Assembly: GCA_035656635.1 (NCBI GenBank)
Contig: DASRSD010000137.1
Location: 1-62,392 of the forward strand
Direction: 5' to 3'
DNA length: 62,392 nucleotides
From: Pirellulales bacterium
Lineage (GTDB): Bacteria; Planctomycetota; Planctomycetia; Pirellulales; JADZDJ01
Shown: positions 1 to 7,474 of the stretch, in pieces
How the letters are laid out: the number at the start of each line of letters is the position of its first letter
How positions within the stretch are numbered: position 1 is the stretch's first letter
Notes under the pieces: generated by a model
Databases searched by the model: none
What the model saw: the letters and a program-made list of their open reading frames with translations, nothing else
Told to the model about the DNA's origin: nothing
Made by a program: the position numbers and the translations under genes

Positions 1-2
1 CG

Positions 3-116
3 ATCTCCTGGTTGCATCAATTCCGTCGCCTGCGCGTCCGTTACGAACGTGACGATTCCATTCACAAAGCTCTGCTCACGCTCGGTTGCATCGTGACCTG
101 TAGTTACTTCCTGTAA
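3..116 (+). mobile_element. C-terminal fragment of an IS5-family transposase (window-edge partial)
   Basis: The reading frame enters from the window edge and encodes 37 residues ending SYFL then a stop. The stretch WLHQFRRLRVRYERDDSIH closely matches the conserved end of IS5/IS427-type DDE transposases as I know them. The 5' part lies outside the window, so whether the element is intact cannot be judged. The terminal repeat follows at 121-139. The same terminal sequence recurs at 37515-37533, next to what looks like the start of a related transposase. Confidence 0.75.
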
Positions 117-120
117 AGAT

Positions 121-139
121 TCATTTTGTTAGACGCTCT
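121..139 (+). repeat. Right terminal repeat of the IS5-type element
   Basis: A 19-bp sequence (TCATTTTGTTAGACGCTCT) lies 4 bp after the transposase stop. An identical 19-mer occurs at 37515-37533, where the associated transposase start points the opposite way, as expected for the inverted termini of one element type. The boundary with host DNA is probably right after it, at about 139-141. Confidence 0.7.
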
Positions 140-218
140 AATGCGAATCTGTGTCCGTTGTGCGGGTCTGCGCCCATTGCCGTGTCGCTGCAAAGAACTT
201 CTATATAACGAGTCGAAA

Positions 219-788
219 ATGAATTACAAATGGTTGAGAATGCTCTGCGGCTGCGTTTTTCTGGGCGGCCTTTTGCTGTCGGCGGTAGCGGCATTTGCGA
301 CCGACGATCCGCTGGTGACCATCGACCCCAAGTACAATCAGGCGGTTTTGGACCATCCCAACGATCCGCGCAGCTTTTTCAATCGGGCCAACGCCTGGCT
401 GGAGCAGCAGCAATTCCAGCATGCCTTGGCCGATTACAATTCGGCCTTGGTGATCAATCCGGAATTCGCCAACGCCCTATTCAACCGCGGGTTTACCCGC
501 CGCATGCTCAAACAATATGATTTGGCGATGCTCGATTACAATGCCGTGCTGCTGTTGCATCCCGAAGATGTCGATGCGCTCAACAACCGCGCCATTCTGC
601 AGTGCCTGATGCAAAATTACTTTGCCGCCCAGCTCGATTTTGACCGGGCGCTGCAAATCGACCCTAAAAACGCCCACGTTCTGCTCAATCGCAAATTACT
701 CGGCGAGGCAATCCAGCAGCGCCAAACGGTGATTCAGCGCACCGATCAACTGGACCTGGAAGATTCCTACATCCGCTTCGGCGAATGA
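219..788 (+). CDS. Exported tetratricopeptide-repeat protein
   Basis: A 189-residue protein. The start at 219 is chosen because an N-terminal signal or anchor segment follows directly (residues about 5-25, MLCGCVFLGGLLLSAVAAFA); in-frame codons back to 126 give an unlikely Cys-rich extension. Residues about 45-165 form three to four TPR units with typical alternation, for example FNRANAWLEQQQFQHALADY, so it is likely a periplasmic or membrane-anchored protein-protein interaction scaffold. It ends LEDSYIRFGE. A diverged copy of this tail lies at 1584-1637 beyond a toxin-antitoxin module, so the downstream region was rearranged. The partner is unknown. Confidence 0.8.
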   Translation: MNYKWLRMLCGCVFLGGLLLSAVAAFATDDPLVTIDPKYNQAVLDHPNDPRSFFNRANAWLEQQQFQHALADYNSALVINPEFANALFNRGFTRRMLKQYDLAMLDYNAVLLLHPEDVDALNNRAILQCLMQNYFAAQLDFDRALQIDPKNAHVLLNRKLLGEAIQQRQTVIQRTDQLDLEDSYIRFGE

Positions 789-903
789 TTTACCGCTTCG
801 CGAGAGACACCGTTATCTTGCGCTCCTCAAATCCACGGGGAACAACGAGGTCACCGTGGAAATATCTATTGGCATTGGCGATGTGCATTGTTTTCGTCCA
901 TGA

Positions 904-925
904 TATAATTATTTTGGAGTCGGAG
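904..925 (+). promoter_or_regulatory. Probable -10 box and ribosome binding site of the TA module
   Basis: A consensus TATAAT lies at 904-909 and a GGAG-rich ribosome binding site at 916-925, just before the ATG at 935. I see no good -35 at the usual distance. The short A+T-rich stretch contrasts with the GC-rich surroundings. Confidence 0.45.
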
Positions 926-934
926 TAAAACACT

Positions 935-1120
935 ATGGACGTAATCGCTGCAAAACTCGACGAAAAGTTGCGCCAGTGGCGTCCCGATACTGCGGAACAA
1001 GTGCGGCAGCAGGTTGCCGAAATCATGCAATGGGCAGATTCTAATGCCGTCGATGTTGCTCGCTCTCGTCGGGTCGAACAAGAAGTTCTGGATTTAATCG
1101 ATGCTCCCCAAGCCCAGTGA
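935..1120 (+). CDS. Putative antitoxin of a MazF-type module
   Basis: A 61-residue, charged, mostly helical protein (MDVIAAKLDEKLRQW...). I do not recognise a named DNA-binding fold, so the antitoxin call rests on position. It is preceded by a good ribosome binding site, and its 3' end overlaps the start of the downstream MazF/PemK-like gene by 20 bp, the usual translationally coupled antitoxin-toxin layout. Antitoxins of this kind neutralise the toxin and usually repress their own promoter. The module sits between the TPR gene and a displaced copy of the TPR gene tail. Confidence 0.6.
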   Translation: MDVIAAKLDEKLRQWRPDTAEQVRQQVAEIMQWADSNAVDVARSRRVEQEVLDLIDAPQAQ

Positions 1121-1430
1121 AGTGTGGTTGGCGGATTTGGGCTTGGCGGCGAAAACGCGGCCTGTAGTAATTGTTTCCCGCGCCGATGATAATCCGCCAC
1201 GGGCACTAGTTTTATATGTGCCGCTGACTACACAAAATCGCGGCAGCACTTATGAAGTTGCGCTTCCAAAGCTGAAATTTCTGGATCGTGATTCGGTCGC
1301 GAATGTGCAAGGACTTGGATCGCTGCCAACCGTCCGACTTGAACGCAAGTTAGGCGCACTTCCGAACGACGTAATGAATGAAATTCGTCGGGCCATTAAG
1401 CTAGCAATGGACCTCAACGAAAACAGCTAA
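1101..1430 (+). CDS. MazF/PemK-family endoribonuclease toxin
   Basis: A 109-residue protein with the PemK/MazF pattern: an N-terminal strand EVWLADLG, then KTRPVVIVSRADDN (the Arg-Pro-Val-Val strand typical of the family), LVLYVPLTTQNRGS, and a C-terminal helix DVMNEIRRAIKLAMDL. Family members cleave mRNA in a sequence-dependent way and are held inactive by the cognate antitoxin. It overlaps the upstream small ORF by 20 bp. About 150 non-coding bases follow before the displaced TPR tail at 1584-1637. Confidence 0.85.
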   Translation: MLPKPSEVWLADLGLAAKTRPVVIVSRADDNPPRALVLYVPLTTQNRGSTYEVALPKLKFLDRDSVANVQGLGSLPTVRLERKLGALPNDVMNEIRRAIKLAMDLNENS

Positions 1431-1583
1431 GCGTTAGCAAGGATGGCTCGCATTCGTTGTAACCGAATCCGAACACTGGTCAAATCGAGGCGATGCCGCG
1501 CCATACGGAAATCTCAAATCTGCTAATCCACAAGATTTGCTGATGCCTTTCAATTCCAGAAATTGGCGTTGAGGTTCTCACGC

Positions 1584-1637
1584 GACGATCGGTTCAACCT
1601 GGAAGATTCCTACATCCGCTTTGGCAACGATGAGTAA
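1584..1637 (+). pseudogene. Displaced second copy of the TPR gene 3' end
   Basis: Read in frame this stretch gives DDRFNLEDSYIRFGNDE then TAA. It contains an uninterrupted 25-bp match (1597-1621) to the real TPR gene tail at 754-778, and then diverges, ending NDE instead of E. There is no upstream open frame for a TPR protein. The copy lies on the far side of the MazF-type module from the intact gene, so it looks like the tail left behind when the module was inserted. Confidence 0.8.
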
Positions 1638-1660
1638 TTCTTGGCCAACGGCGAGGGAGC

Positions 1661-2107
1661 TTATGGACTCTTCGTCCCGGCGGCCACGCACTTGATGACA
1701 TAATAAGTGGCCGGGGTATCGCCCACATTTTGCACTCCGTGCAAATCGTTGGCTGCGGTAAACAGCACCGAGCCCGGTCCAACCCGTTGCGGTTGTCCAT
1801 CAATTTGGGCCTCGAGCGTTCCTTCTTTGACGATAATTAATTCGTCGGCTGGCTGCGGAACCGGGGCGTGCGTGGCCTGCCCAGGATTGACCGTGGTCGC
1901 ATGGCATTCCAATTGTTCAAGCGTGGCCGTAGGTCCGTCAAAAAACTGCCGCTTAAAACCGGTCTTGTTCGCTTGGGCCTGTGTTTTGCTCCAATCGTAC
2001 GCGGCCGATTTCAGCAAAGGCTTTGCGGGCGATTGGGCCCAAGTTACTGCTGCAAAAGTTACCAGTGCGACAGCGACGATAAAAACAAATTCTCTTTTGG
2101 TGAGCAT
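1661..2107 (-). CDS. Exported cupin-domain protein
   Basis: A 148-residue protein with an N-terminal signal or anchor segment (residues about 7-25, FVFIVAVALVTFAAVTWA) followed by a single cupin-2 barrel. Visible cupin features are VNPGQATHAP (motif 1), ELIIVKEGTLEAQIDG, and GPGSVLFTAANDLHGVQNVGD (motif 2, with the conserved Pro/Gly turn and His). Cupins of this size are often metal-binding isomerases, dioxygenases or sensors; nothing here fixes the substrate. It follows the deoxyhypusine-synthase-like gene by about 50 bp on the same strand and may be cotranscribed. Confidence 0.75.
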   Translation of the reverse strand: MLTKREFVFIVAVALVTFAAVTWAQSPAKPLLKSAAYDWSKTQAQANKTGFKRQFFDGPTATLEQLECHATTVNPGQATHAPVPQPADELIIVKEGTLEAQIDGQPQRVGPGSVLFTAANDLHGVQNVGDTPATYYVIKCVAAGTKSP

Positions 2108-2160
2108 GGCTGGATTTCCTCGAGAGAATATTCTTGTACGCCGGTTGATTTCCTATCGCC

Positions 2161-3216
2161 TCAACTCGCTGAAACACCTGCCGGTTCGAGCATTCGGGCG
2201 AAGTGTTTGGCTTCGCGGTTTTTCCAGCCGCCTTTGTGCCAGGCGTAGCCGGCGATGAGCGGCAGGGCTAGCGTGGCTTCGCTGAACACCATTTGCTCGT
2301 AGGCGGTGTCGACTTTGCCCCAACTGCTGGCTTCCTTCAGCGTGCTGCTGGAAAGAGCGCCGTCGCGGACGTCGGCCACGGTAATTTGCACCGCATATTT
2401 GTGCATCGGCGGCTCTTCGCCCAAAATGTCGGCCGCCACCACAATATCTTGCGTGAAGTTCTTGGGCACGCCGCCGCCGAGCATGAAAATGCCGGTCGTC
2501 GGATTTTTGATTTTGAGCTGCGTCAGCTCGTAAAAATCTTTCACGCTGTCGATGGATACTTTCGGCTGATCGGCCCGGGCGTGCTGATGCGCCACCAATC
2601 CGAAGCCCGCCGAGCAATCGGAAAAGGCCGGACAGAAAATCGGCAGGTCGTTTTCGTAGGCCGTGCGAACAATCGAACCCTCTCCCTGCCCTTCCTCCAC
2701 CAACCAGGCGCCCATGGCTTGGATGAATTCGCGCGAACTGTGCGGCCGCGGCGGCAACTGATCGGCAATAATGCGCGTGGTATCGTCGCACACCCGCAGT
2801 TCGTCTTCGTCGATGAGCGTATCATAAATGCGGTCGATGTGGGCGTCGCGGAGCTTGTCGTCATCGAGGCCGGCCTTGAGCCGATCTTCGGCCAGGTAGT
2901 GGCGATAGCCCAGGGCTTCGAAAAAATCTTGATCGACAATGTTGGCGCCGGTGCTGACAATGCAATCGATCATTCGGCTGCGAATCATCTCCACAAACAC
3001 GCCCTTCAAGCCTGCACTAATCAGCGAGCCGGCCAGACACAAAATAATGCCGCATTCTTTGTCGCGCAGCATGCGGTCGTAAATGTCCGCCGCCCGAGCT
3101 AAATCGCGGGCGGTAAACGCCATGTGCTGCATGGCCTCGACCAGTCCAACGACGTTGTGCTGGGTGATATCGACGTGCTCGATGGTGCGGGAAAGCAACT
3201 CTTTCTTGCTGGGCAT
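2161..3216 (-). CDS. Deoxyhypusine-synthase-like protein
   Basis: A 351-residue protein of the deoxyhypusine synthase superfamily. Hallmarks are LCLAGSLISAGLKGVF near residue 60, VSTGANIVDQDFFEALGY, PIFCPAFSDCSAGFG, FMLGGGVPKNFTQDI, and the C-terminal EASSWGKVDT, where the Lys matches the catalytic Lys of eukaryotic DHS. Bacteria lack eIF5A, and bacterial members are known to transfer the aminobutyl group of spermidine to small amines such as putrescine (homospermidine formation) or guanidino compounds; a polyamine role is therefore inferred here. The start MPSKKELL at 3216 is well placed for the family. Confidence 0.85.
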   Translation of the reverse strand: MPSKKELLSRTIEHVDITQHNVVGLVEAMQHMAFTARDLARAADIYDRMLRDKECGIILCLAGSLISAGLKGVFVEMIRSRMIDCIVSTGANIVDQDFFEALGYRHYLAEDRLKAGLDDDKLRDAHIDRIYDTLIDEDELRVCDDTTRIIADQLPPRPHSSREFIQAMGAWLVEEGQGEGSIVRTAYENDLPIFCPAFSDCSAGFGLVAHQHARADQPKVSIDSVKDFYELTQLKIKNPTTGIFMLGGGVPKNFTQDIVVAADILGEEPPMHKYAVQITVADVRDGALSSSTLKEASSWGKVDTAYEQMVFSEATLALPLIAGYAWHKGGWKNREAKHFARMLEPAGVSAS

Positions 3217-3338
3217 GGTTCAAAAACCTCGACGGAAAAAATGCAGGGGGGACTGCGTGGCTGAAAAACGACGCAATTGACAATTTTAACACGCTCGACC
3301 GGCGGAGAAAGGGCCGAAAGAGTTAGAAGCGGATGAAA

Positions 3339-3932
3339 TTAGAACCGAAAGAAATCACGCAGGATAAGCGAAAAGTTTGGAATGATATCGCCCAAGTGCA
3401 GCGTGTTTTCTTCCGCGATAATTTCGACCGGTTTGCCAACCGTATGCCGGGCGACGGTTTTGGCCTCGCCGTCAACCACAAACACTTGCTTCACGCCGGC
3501 AGCCAAATAATCGGCCACCTTATGTTGCATGTCGGCTGCGCTGTCGTTTTTACTGCGAACCTCGAACACCAGGTCAGGCATGGTTTCCAAGTAGCCTTCG
3601 GCAGATTCGCGCAGCGGAAAGGAACCTTTCGAGAAAAATGCCACATCCGGGCCAACCAAGCGATCCGGATTGCGCCACAGGATGACGCCGACTTCGACCA
3701 TGGTTTGTCCAAGACCCTGCTGATCTGCCAGTGAGATCAGTGCGGCAGTAATTCGCCCTTGCAATATCCCGTGAATCCTGCCCGTCGGGGACATTGTGAT
3801 GATCCTTCCATTGTCGAGTTCATAATCTACCGGTCCCGACGGCAGTTCGCGCGGCATCGCCGAAACATCGGCAATCGTGAAGAGCCGATTGCTCGGAATC
3901 ACACTATTCGAAGTGGTAGTGAATAACGCCAT
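3339..3932 (-). CDS. Uma2-family (DUF820) putative nuclease
   Basis: A 197-residue protein with the Uma2 layout: an ELPSGPVDYELDNGRIITMSP N-terminal strand pair, a VEVGVILWRNPDRLVGPDVAFFS core containing the PD motif, then PDLVFEVRSKND (the E-x-K-like catalytic strand) and KVADYLAAGVKQVFVVDGEAKTVARH. The fold is PD-(D/E)xK-like. Uma2 genes occur in many copies in cyanobacteria and planctomycetes and are thought to be mobile-element-linked, but their biochemical role is unsettled. It lies alone between the deoxyhypusine-synthase-like gene and the displaced glgP tail. I saw no duplicated flanks around it. Confidence 0.8.
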   Translation of the reverse strand: MALFTTTSNSVIPSNRLFTIADVSAMPRELPSGPVDYELDNGRIITMSPTGRIHGILQGRITAALISLADQQGLGQTMVEVGVILWRNPDRLVGPDVAFFSKGSFPLRESAEGYLETMPDLVFEVRSKNDSAADMQHKVADYLAAGVKQVFVVDGEAKTVARHTVGKPVEIIAEENTLHLGDIIPNFSLILRDFFRF

Positions 3933-4020
3933 GCTGAATCAATTTAGGCAAAGGAAGCGCTCCCCCCGTTATTTTAACCTTTAAAGCCAACGCGGAGCAA
4001 TTCTAGCGATATGATCCCAG

Positions 4021-4060
4021 CTTACCGCGCGGTCATGTCGGAGCTTAGGCCGCCGGCGGG
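4021..4060 (-). pseudogene. Displaced second copy of the glgP 3' end
   Basis: The reverse strand encodes PAGGLSSDMTAR then TAA, matching the true glgP terminus AAGGLSSDMTVR at 5008-5050. About 37 of 40 bases agree, the differences being mostly third-position. The match stops at the stop codon. It lies beyond the AbiEii-like pair from the intact gene. The nucleotidyltransferase gene reads into this copy in another frame and takes its last residues (about PPAA) and its stop codon from it, so the junction lies inside that ORF. Confidence 0.8.
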
Positions 4061-4638
4061 GCTTCGCTGGGAAAGGCTTCCCGCCAAATCTCTGCAAATT
4101 CGCTGTGCAGCGCCAAGCGGCGAATCCAATCGGTCAAGTAGTCCATGTCAATTTCGTCGCGGTTTTCGCGCAGCAACATGGCAGCATCGGCCCGATCGAT
4201 GACGCGCCCCGCGATCAGCTTGTGAAGGATCAGGTCTTCGCAGCTCAGAACGGCAATTGGAATATCTAAACCGGACAATTGCGTCGTGACACGACGGTTG
4301 AGGGCAGTTTTTTGATAGTTGGTGCTTACCAACAGCAAATCGACTTGGATGTCCCACTGAATGTCTGGAGGAGTATAAAGCAATTGTGCGATGTTCTGTT
4401 GCTCGATCCGGAATAACACCGGCCGACTTTTCGGGCGGAAACCGGCTGGTCGCACAGCTTGCAGGACGGAGTCGAATCGAGCTCGTTCAACGCCCACTAA
4501 AACGTCCACATCTTGAGTATTTCGCAAGTGCCCCCAAGCTGACACGGCGAGGCCCCCCATAACCGCAATGGGAATATCGAGCGGCTCCAAGGCTGTCCAC
4601 ACTTGGCGCAGCGCGGCCAACACCATTTCACCGGGCAC
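4045..4638 (-). CDS. AbiEii-like nucleotidyltransferase (toxin-like)
   Basis: A 197-residue protein of the minimal nucleotidyltransferase type. The nucleotide-binding signature is visible as MGGLAVSAWGHLRNTQDVDVLVG (residues about 27-49), a GG...(D/N)xD arrangement with DVDV as the metal-binding Asp pair. The middle part WDIQVDLLLVSTNYQ gives a third acidic residue, and the C-terminal half is helical (DLILHKLIAGRVIDRADAAMLL), as in AbiEii/MenT-like proteins. Such enzymes can act as toxins that modify tRNA ends or other targets; that activity is inferred. It overlaps the upstream small gene by 11 bp. Its last residues are encoded within the displaced glgP tail. Confidence 0.75.
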   Translation of the reverse strand: MPGEMVLAALRQVWTALEPLDIPIAVMGGLAVSAWGHLRNTQDVDVLVGVERARFDSVLQAVRPAGFRPKSRPVLFRIEQQNIAQLLYTPPDIQWDIQVDLLLVSTNYQKTALNRRVTTQLSGLDIPIAVLSCEDLILHKLIAGRVIDRADAAMLLRENRDEIDMDYLTDWIRRLALHSEFAEIWREAFPSEAPPAA

Positions 4639-4894
4639 AATTTTCCTCCCGCCGATGTAACTCGCTGAGAAAATGCTCCATCGTGCGGTCGTGTTCTTCC
4701 ATTCGGCGCGAATACCATTGGCGATAAGCTTGATTCAAATCGCCGTTTGGTCCAATGCGCCGTCGCAGCCCACTAAGTAATAATTGCTCGCTTTCATCCG
4801 CCAATAGCGCCCAACATTCGATGCGCTTTTCCATCGGCAAGTGCCGAATGCTGGGCGGGGCAAGTTCCGGCGGTGGGATGAGCTGGTTTTTCAT
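4628..4894 (-). CDS. Small partner protein of the nucleotidyltransferase
   Basis: An 88-residue, highly charged helical protein (MKNQLIPPPELAPPS..., then RRRIGPNGDLNQAYRQWYSRRMEEHDRTMEHFLSEL). It is the promoter-proximal gene of a two-gene unit and overlaps the nucleotidyltransferase gene by 11 bp, the order expected for an antitoxin or accessory factor. I do not recognise a DNA-binding domain, so antitoxin is an inference from position only. It starts about 115 bp after the glgP stop codon. Confidence 0.55.
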   Translation of the reverse strand: MKNQLIPPPELAPPSIRHLPMEKRIECWALLADESEQLLLSGLRRRIGPNGDLNQAYRQWYSRRMEEHDRTMEHFLSELHRREENCAR

Positions 4895-5008
4895 ACTGAA
4901 ATTCTACCATGCCGGCGGCGAAAGTCGCCAACGACAATTAAATCCGTAGATGGTAACAGTCGTACCGAATAAAACCGCGTAAGCCAATTGCTGCACTAAG
5001 TGCGGCAC

Positions 5009-7210
5009 TTACCGCACGGTCATGTCGGAGCTTAAGCCACCGGCGGCGGGCAAGTAGCAGTGGGTGACGTAATCGGCCACCATGCGGTGCGAGCTGAATC
5101 GCCACGCCAGCGAGCTAATGCTGTTCATCATCCGCTGAATCCAATGGTGCGGCAAACCGTCGGCATCTCGGTCGTAAAACAGCGGAATGACTTCTTGCTC
5201 CAGCACGCGCATTAAATCGAGTGCATCGCGCTGGTCGCCAATTTCATCGGAAACGTGCGTGGTGCCGTGGCCAATGGCAAAGCCGTTTTTGCCGTCGTAC
5301 GCTTCCGCCCACCAACCGTCCAGAATCGACAGGTTTAGGGCTCCATTCAAAACCGCCTTTTGACCGCTGGTGCCAGAAGCTTCCAAGGGCCGCCGCGGAT
5401 TGTTCAGCCATACATCGACCCCCTGCACCAAATGCCGGGCGACGTTAATATCGTAATCTTCCAGGTACACAATGCGGCCGGCAAAGCGTGGATCGTGCCG
5501 CAGGTTAGCGGTATTGCGAATCAGCCGCTTGCCGGGTTCATCTGCCGGGTGGGCTTTGCCGGCGAAAATCAGTTGAATCGGCCGCTGTGGATCGTTAATC
5601 AGCGCCGCCAATCGGTCCGCATCCTGCATGATTAAATCGGCCCGTTTGTAGGTGGCGAAGCGGCGCGCAAAGCCAATCGTTAGCACGTTGGGGTCAAGCA
5701 AATTGCGGGCCTGCTCCACGGCTTCATCACTTTCGCCGCGGCGGCGGCACTGGCGGCTTACTCGACGGCGAACAAATTGGAGCAGCAAATTTTTCAAGGC
5801 GTAATGCGTTTCCCACAGTTCGCCGGGATCGCAGCGATGTATTTCCTGCCACACTTCCGGCTTGCCCATGTGCCGCATCCAATCGGCCACGAACATCCGG
5901 TCGTAAAGCTGCTGCATTTGCCAGGCCAACCAACTGGGCACGTGCACGCCGTTGGTGATATGGCCAATGGGGATTTCTTCCTCCACCCGCCACGGCCACA
6001 GGTGAGCCCACATGCGGCGCGAAACATGGCCGTGCAAAGCGCTTACAGCATTGGCTCGGCGCGAAAGCTTGAGGCCCAGCACCGTCATGCAAAAACTTTC
6101 CCCTTCATTGTGCGGCTCCACGCGGCCCAGGCCCATGAGCTGCTGCAAGGAAATGCCCAGCATGTCGCGGGTGGGGCCCAAGTGTTCTTCAATCAGCCCG
6201 GCGTCGAAGCGATCGTGCCCTGCCGGCACCGGCGTGTGCGTGGTGAACACGGTGTGTTGGGCCACCTCGCGCAACGAGTCGTCAAAGCTTTGTCCGTCGT
6301 CGTGCATGCGCTCCCGAATGGCTTCCAACGTGGCGAACACGCTGTGGCCTTCGTTCAAATGATACACGCCCGGATAAATGCCCAGGGCCCGCAGCGCTTT
6401 CACGCCGCCGACGCCCAAAATCAACTCCTGGCGAACGCGCGTGCGATGATCTCCGCCATACAGTCGGCTGGTTAATTCGCGATCTTCCGGCTTGTTGCCG
6501 TCGACGTCGCAATCCAGCAAATATAAATCGACACGCCCCACGCGCATCAACCACAGCTTGGCAAACAGCGGCCCGGTGCGCGTATCGACCCGTACGGTAA
6601 TCGGCCGGCCATCGACCCCCAGCGCCGGCTCCATGGGCACGTTTTCCACCTTCGTGTCGAGATATTCCTCGTGCTGGTATCCTTCAATATCCAAATGCTG
6701 CTTGAAATAGCCTTGATCGTAGAACAACCCCAACGCAATCAAGGGAACGCCCAGGCCGCTGGCGCTTTTAATATGATCGCCCGACAGCACGCCCAGGCCG
6801 CCGGAGTAAATCGGCACCGATTCGTGAATGCCAAATTCGGCCGAAAAATACGCCACGGGCTTGGAACCCAACACGCCGGCATGCGTGGTGCCCCACATGG
6901 TCCGCGGGCCAATGTATTCCTTGAGCCGCCGATAGGATTGATTAATGCGGCTATACAGCACCAGTTCCGCGGCGCGCATTTCCAATCGCTCCGGCGTAAA
7001 CTCCGCCAACAGCGCAATGGGGTTGTGATCCAGCTGCCGCCAGCGAATGGGATCTAAATCCCGAAATAAATTAATGACGTCCGGATGCCACGTCCACCAC
7101 AAGTTGCGAGCAATCGCCAGACACTTGTCGTAAATTGATTGCGGCGAAAATTCCGCCAGGTTAGGCTTTTTCGCGGGGGCGGCAATTGTTTCTACCTCAA
7201 GTTGGCTCAT
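5009..7210 (-). CDS. glgP: Alpha-glucan (glycogen) phosphorylase
   Basis: A 733-residue protein of the bacterial/archaeal alpha-glucan phosphorylase group. It opens with the DUF3417-type segment (CLAIARNLWWTWHPDVINLF), then YFSAEFGIHESVPIYSGGLGVLSGD, and a C-terminal EASGTSGQKAVLNGALNLS carrying the Lys that binds pyridoxal phosphate; the family Met in TSGMK is Gln here. It releases glucose 1-phosphate from storage glucan with inorganic phosphate. The start at 7210 (MSQLEVET) is preferred over 7267 because an AAAGGAA ribosome binding site lies just upstream. Its 3' tail is duplicated at 4021-4060. Confidence 0.92.
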   Translation of the reverse strand: MSQLEVETIAAPAKKPNLAEFSPQSIYDKCLAIARNLWWTWHPDVINLFRDLDPIRWRQLDHNPIALLAEFTPERLEMRAAELVLYSRINQSYRRLKEYIGPRTMWGTTHAGVLGSKPVAYFSAEFGIHESVPIYSGGLGVLSGDHIKSASGLGVPLIALGLFYDQGYFKQHLDIEGYQHEEYLDTKVENVPMEPALGVDGRPITVRVDTRTGPLFAKLWLMRVGRVDLYLLDCDVDGNKPEDRELTSRLYGGDHRTRVRQELILGVGGVKALRALGIYPGVYHLNEGHSVFATLEAIRERMHDDGQSFDDSLREVAQHTVFTTHTPVPAGHDRFDAGLIEEHLGPTRDMLGISLQQLMGLGRVEPHNEGESFCMTVLGLKLSRRANAVSALHGHVSRRMWAHLWPWRVEEEIPIGHITNGVHVPSWLAWQMQQLYDRMFVADWMRHMGKPEVWQEIHRCDPGELWETHYALKNLLLQFVRRRVSRQCRRRGESDEAVEQARNLLDPNVLTIGFARRFATYKRADLIMQDADRLAALINDPQRPIQLIFAGKAHPADEPGKRLIRNTANLRHDPRFAGRIVYLEDYDINVARHLVQGVDVWLNNPRRPLEASGTSGQKAVLNGALNLSILDGWWAEAYDGKNGFAIGHGTTHVSDEIGDQRDALDLMRVLEQEVIPLFYDRDADGLPHHWIQRMMNSISSLAWRFSSHRMVADYVTHCYLPAAGGLSSDMTVR

Positions 7211-7474
7211 GCGATTCCTTTGCTTCCGGCACGACTTCAATTGACCCGATGCAACATCCGCGCTCACCCCCTGAGCAGAATCGGGAGATTATATCGCGCT
7301 GCAATCCTTAAGGCGACCCCGTTCTGTGCTCCGGGGACCGACCCTAAGCTCCGCGCAACGAAATGTGCAGGGCTGCCATCGGACCGCCAAAAACCGTTAC
7401 ACTAGGACGTGGCGGCGTTATTGCTTTCGCAAATTGCCGATTTCACCTCCGTTTCTAAAAATGAAGGAGCATCA

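Noticed and set aside
2293-3102. 269-codon plus-strand frame antisense to the deoxyhypusine-synthase-like gene
   Set aside because: It is a shadow frame of a clearly conserved gene on the other strand and has no domain of its own.
3300-4020. Uma2 gene as a fourth gene-end cassette
   Set aside because: I found no second copy of a neighbouring gene tail around it; its neighbour presents its 5' side, not its 3' end.
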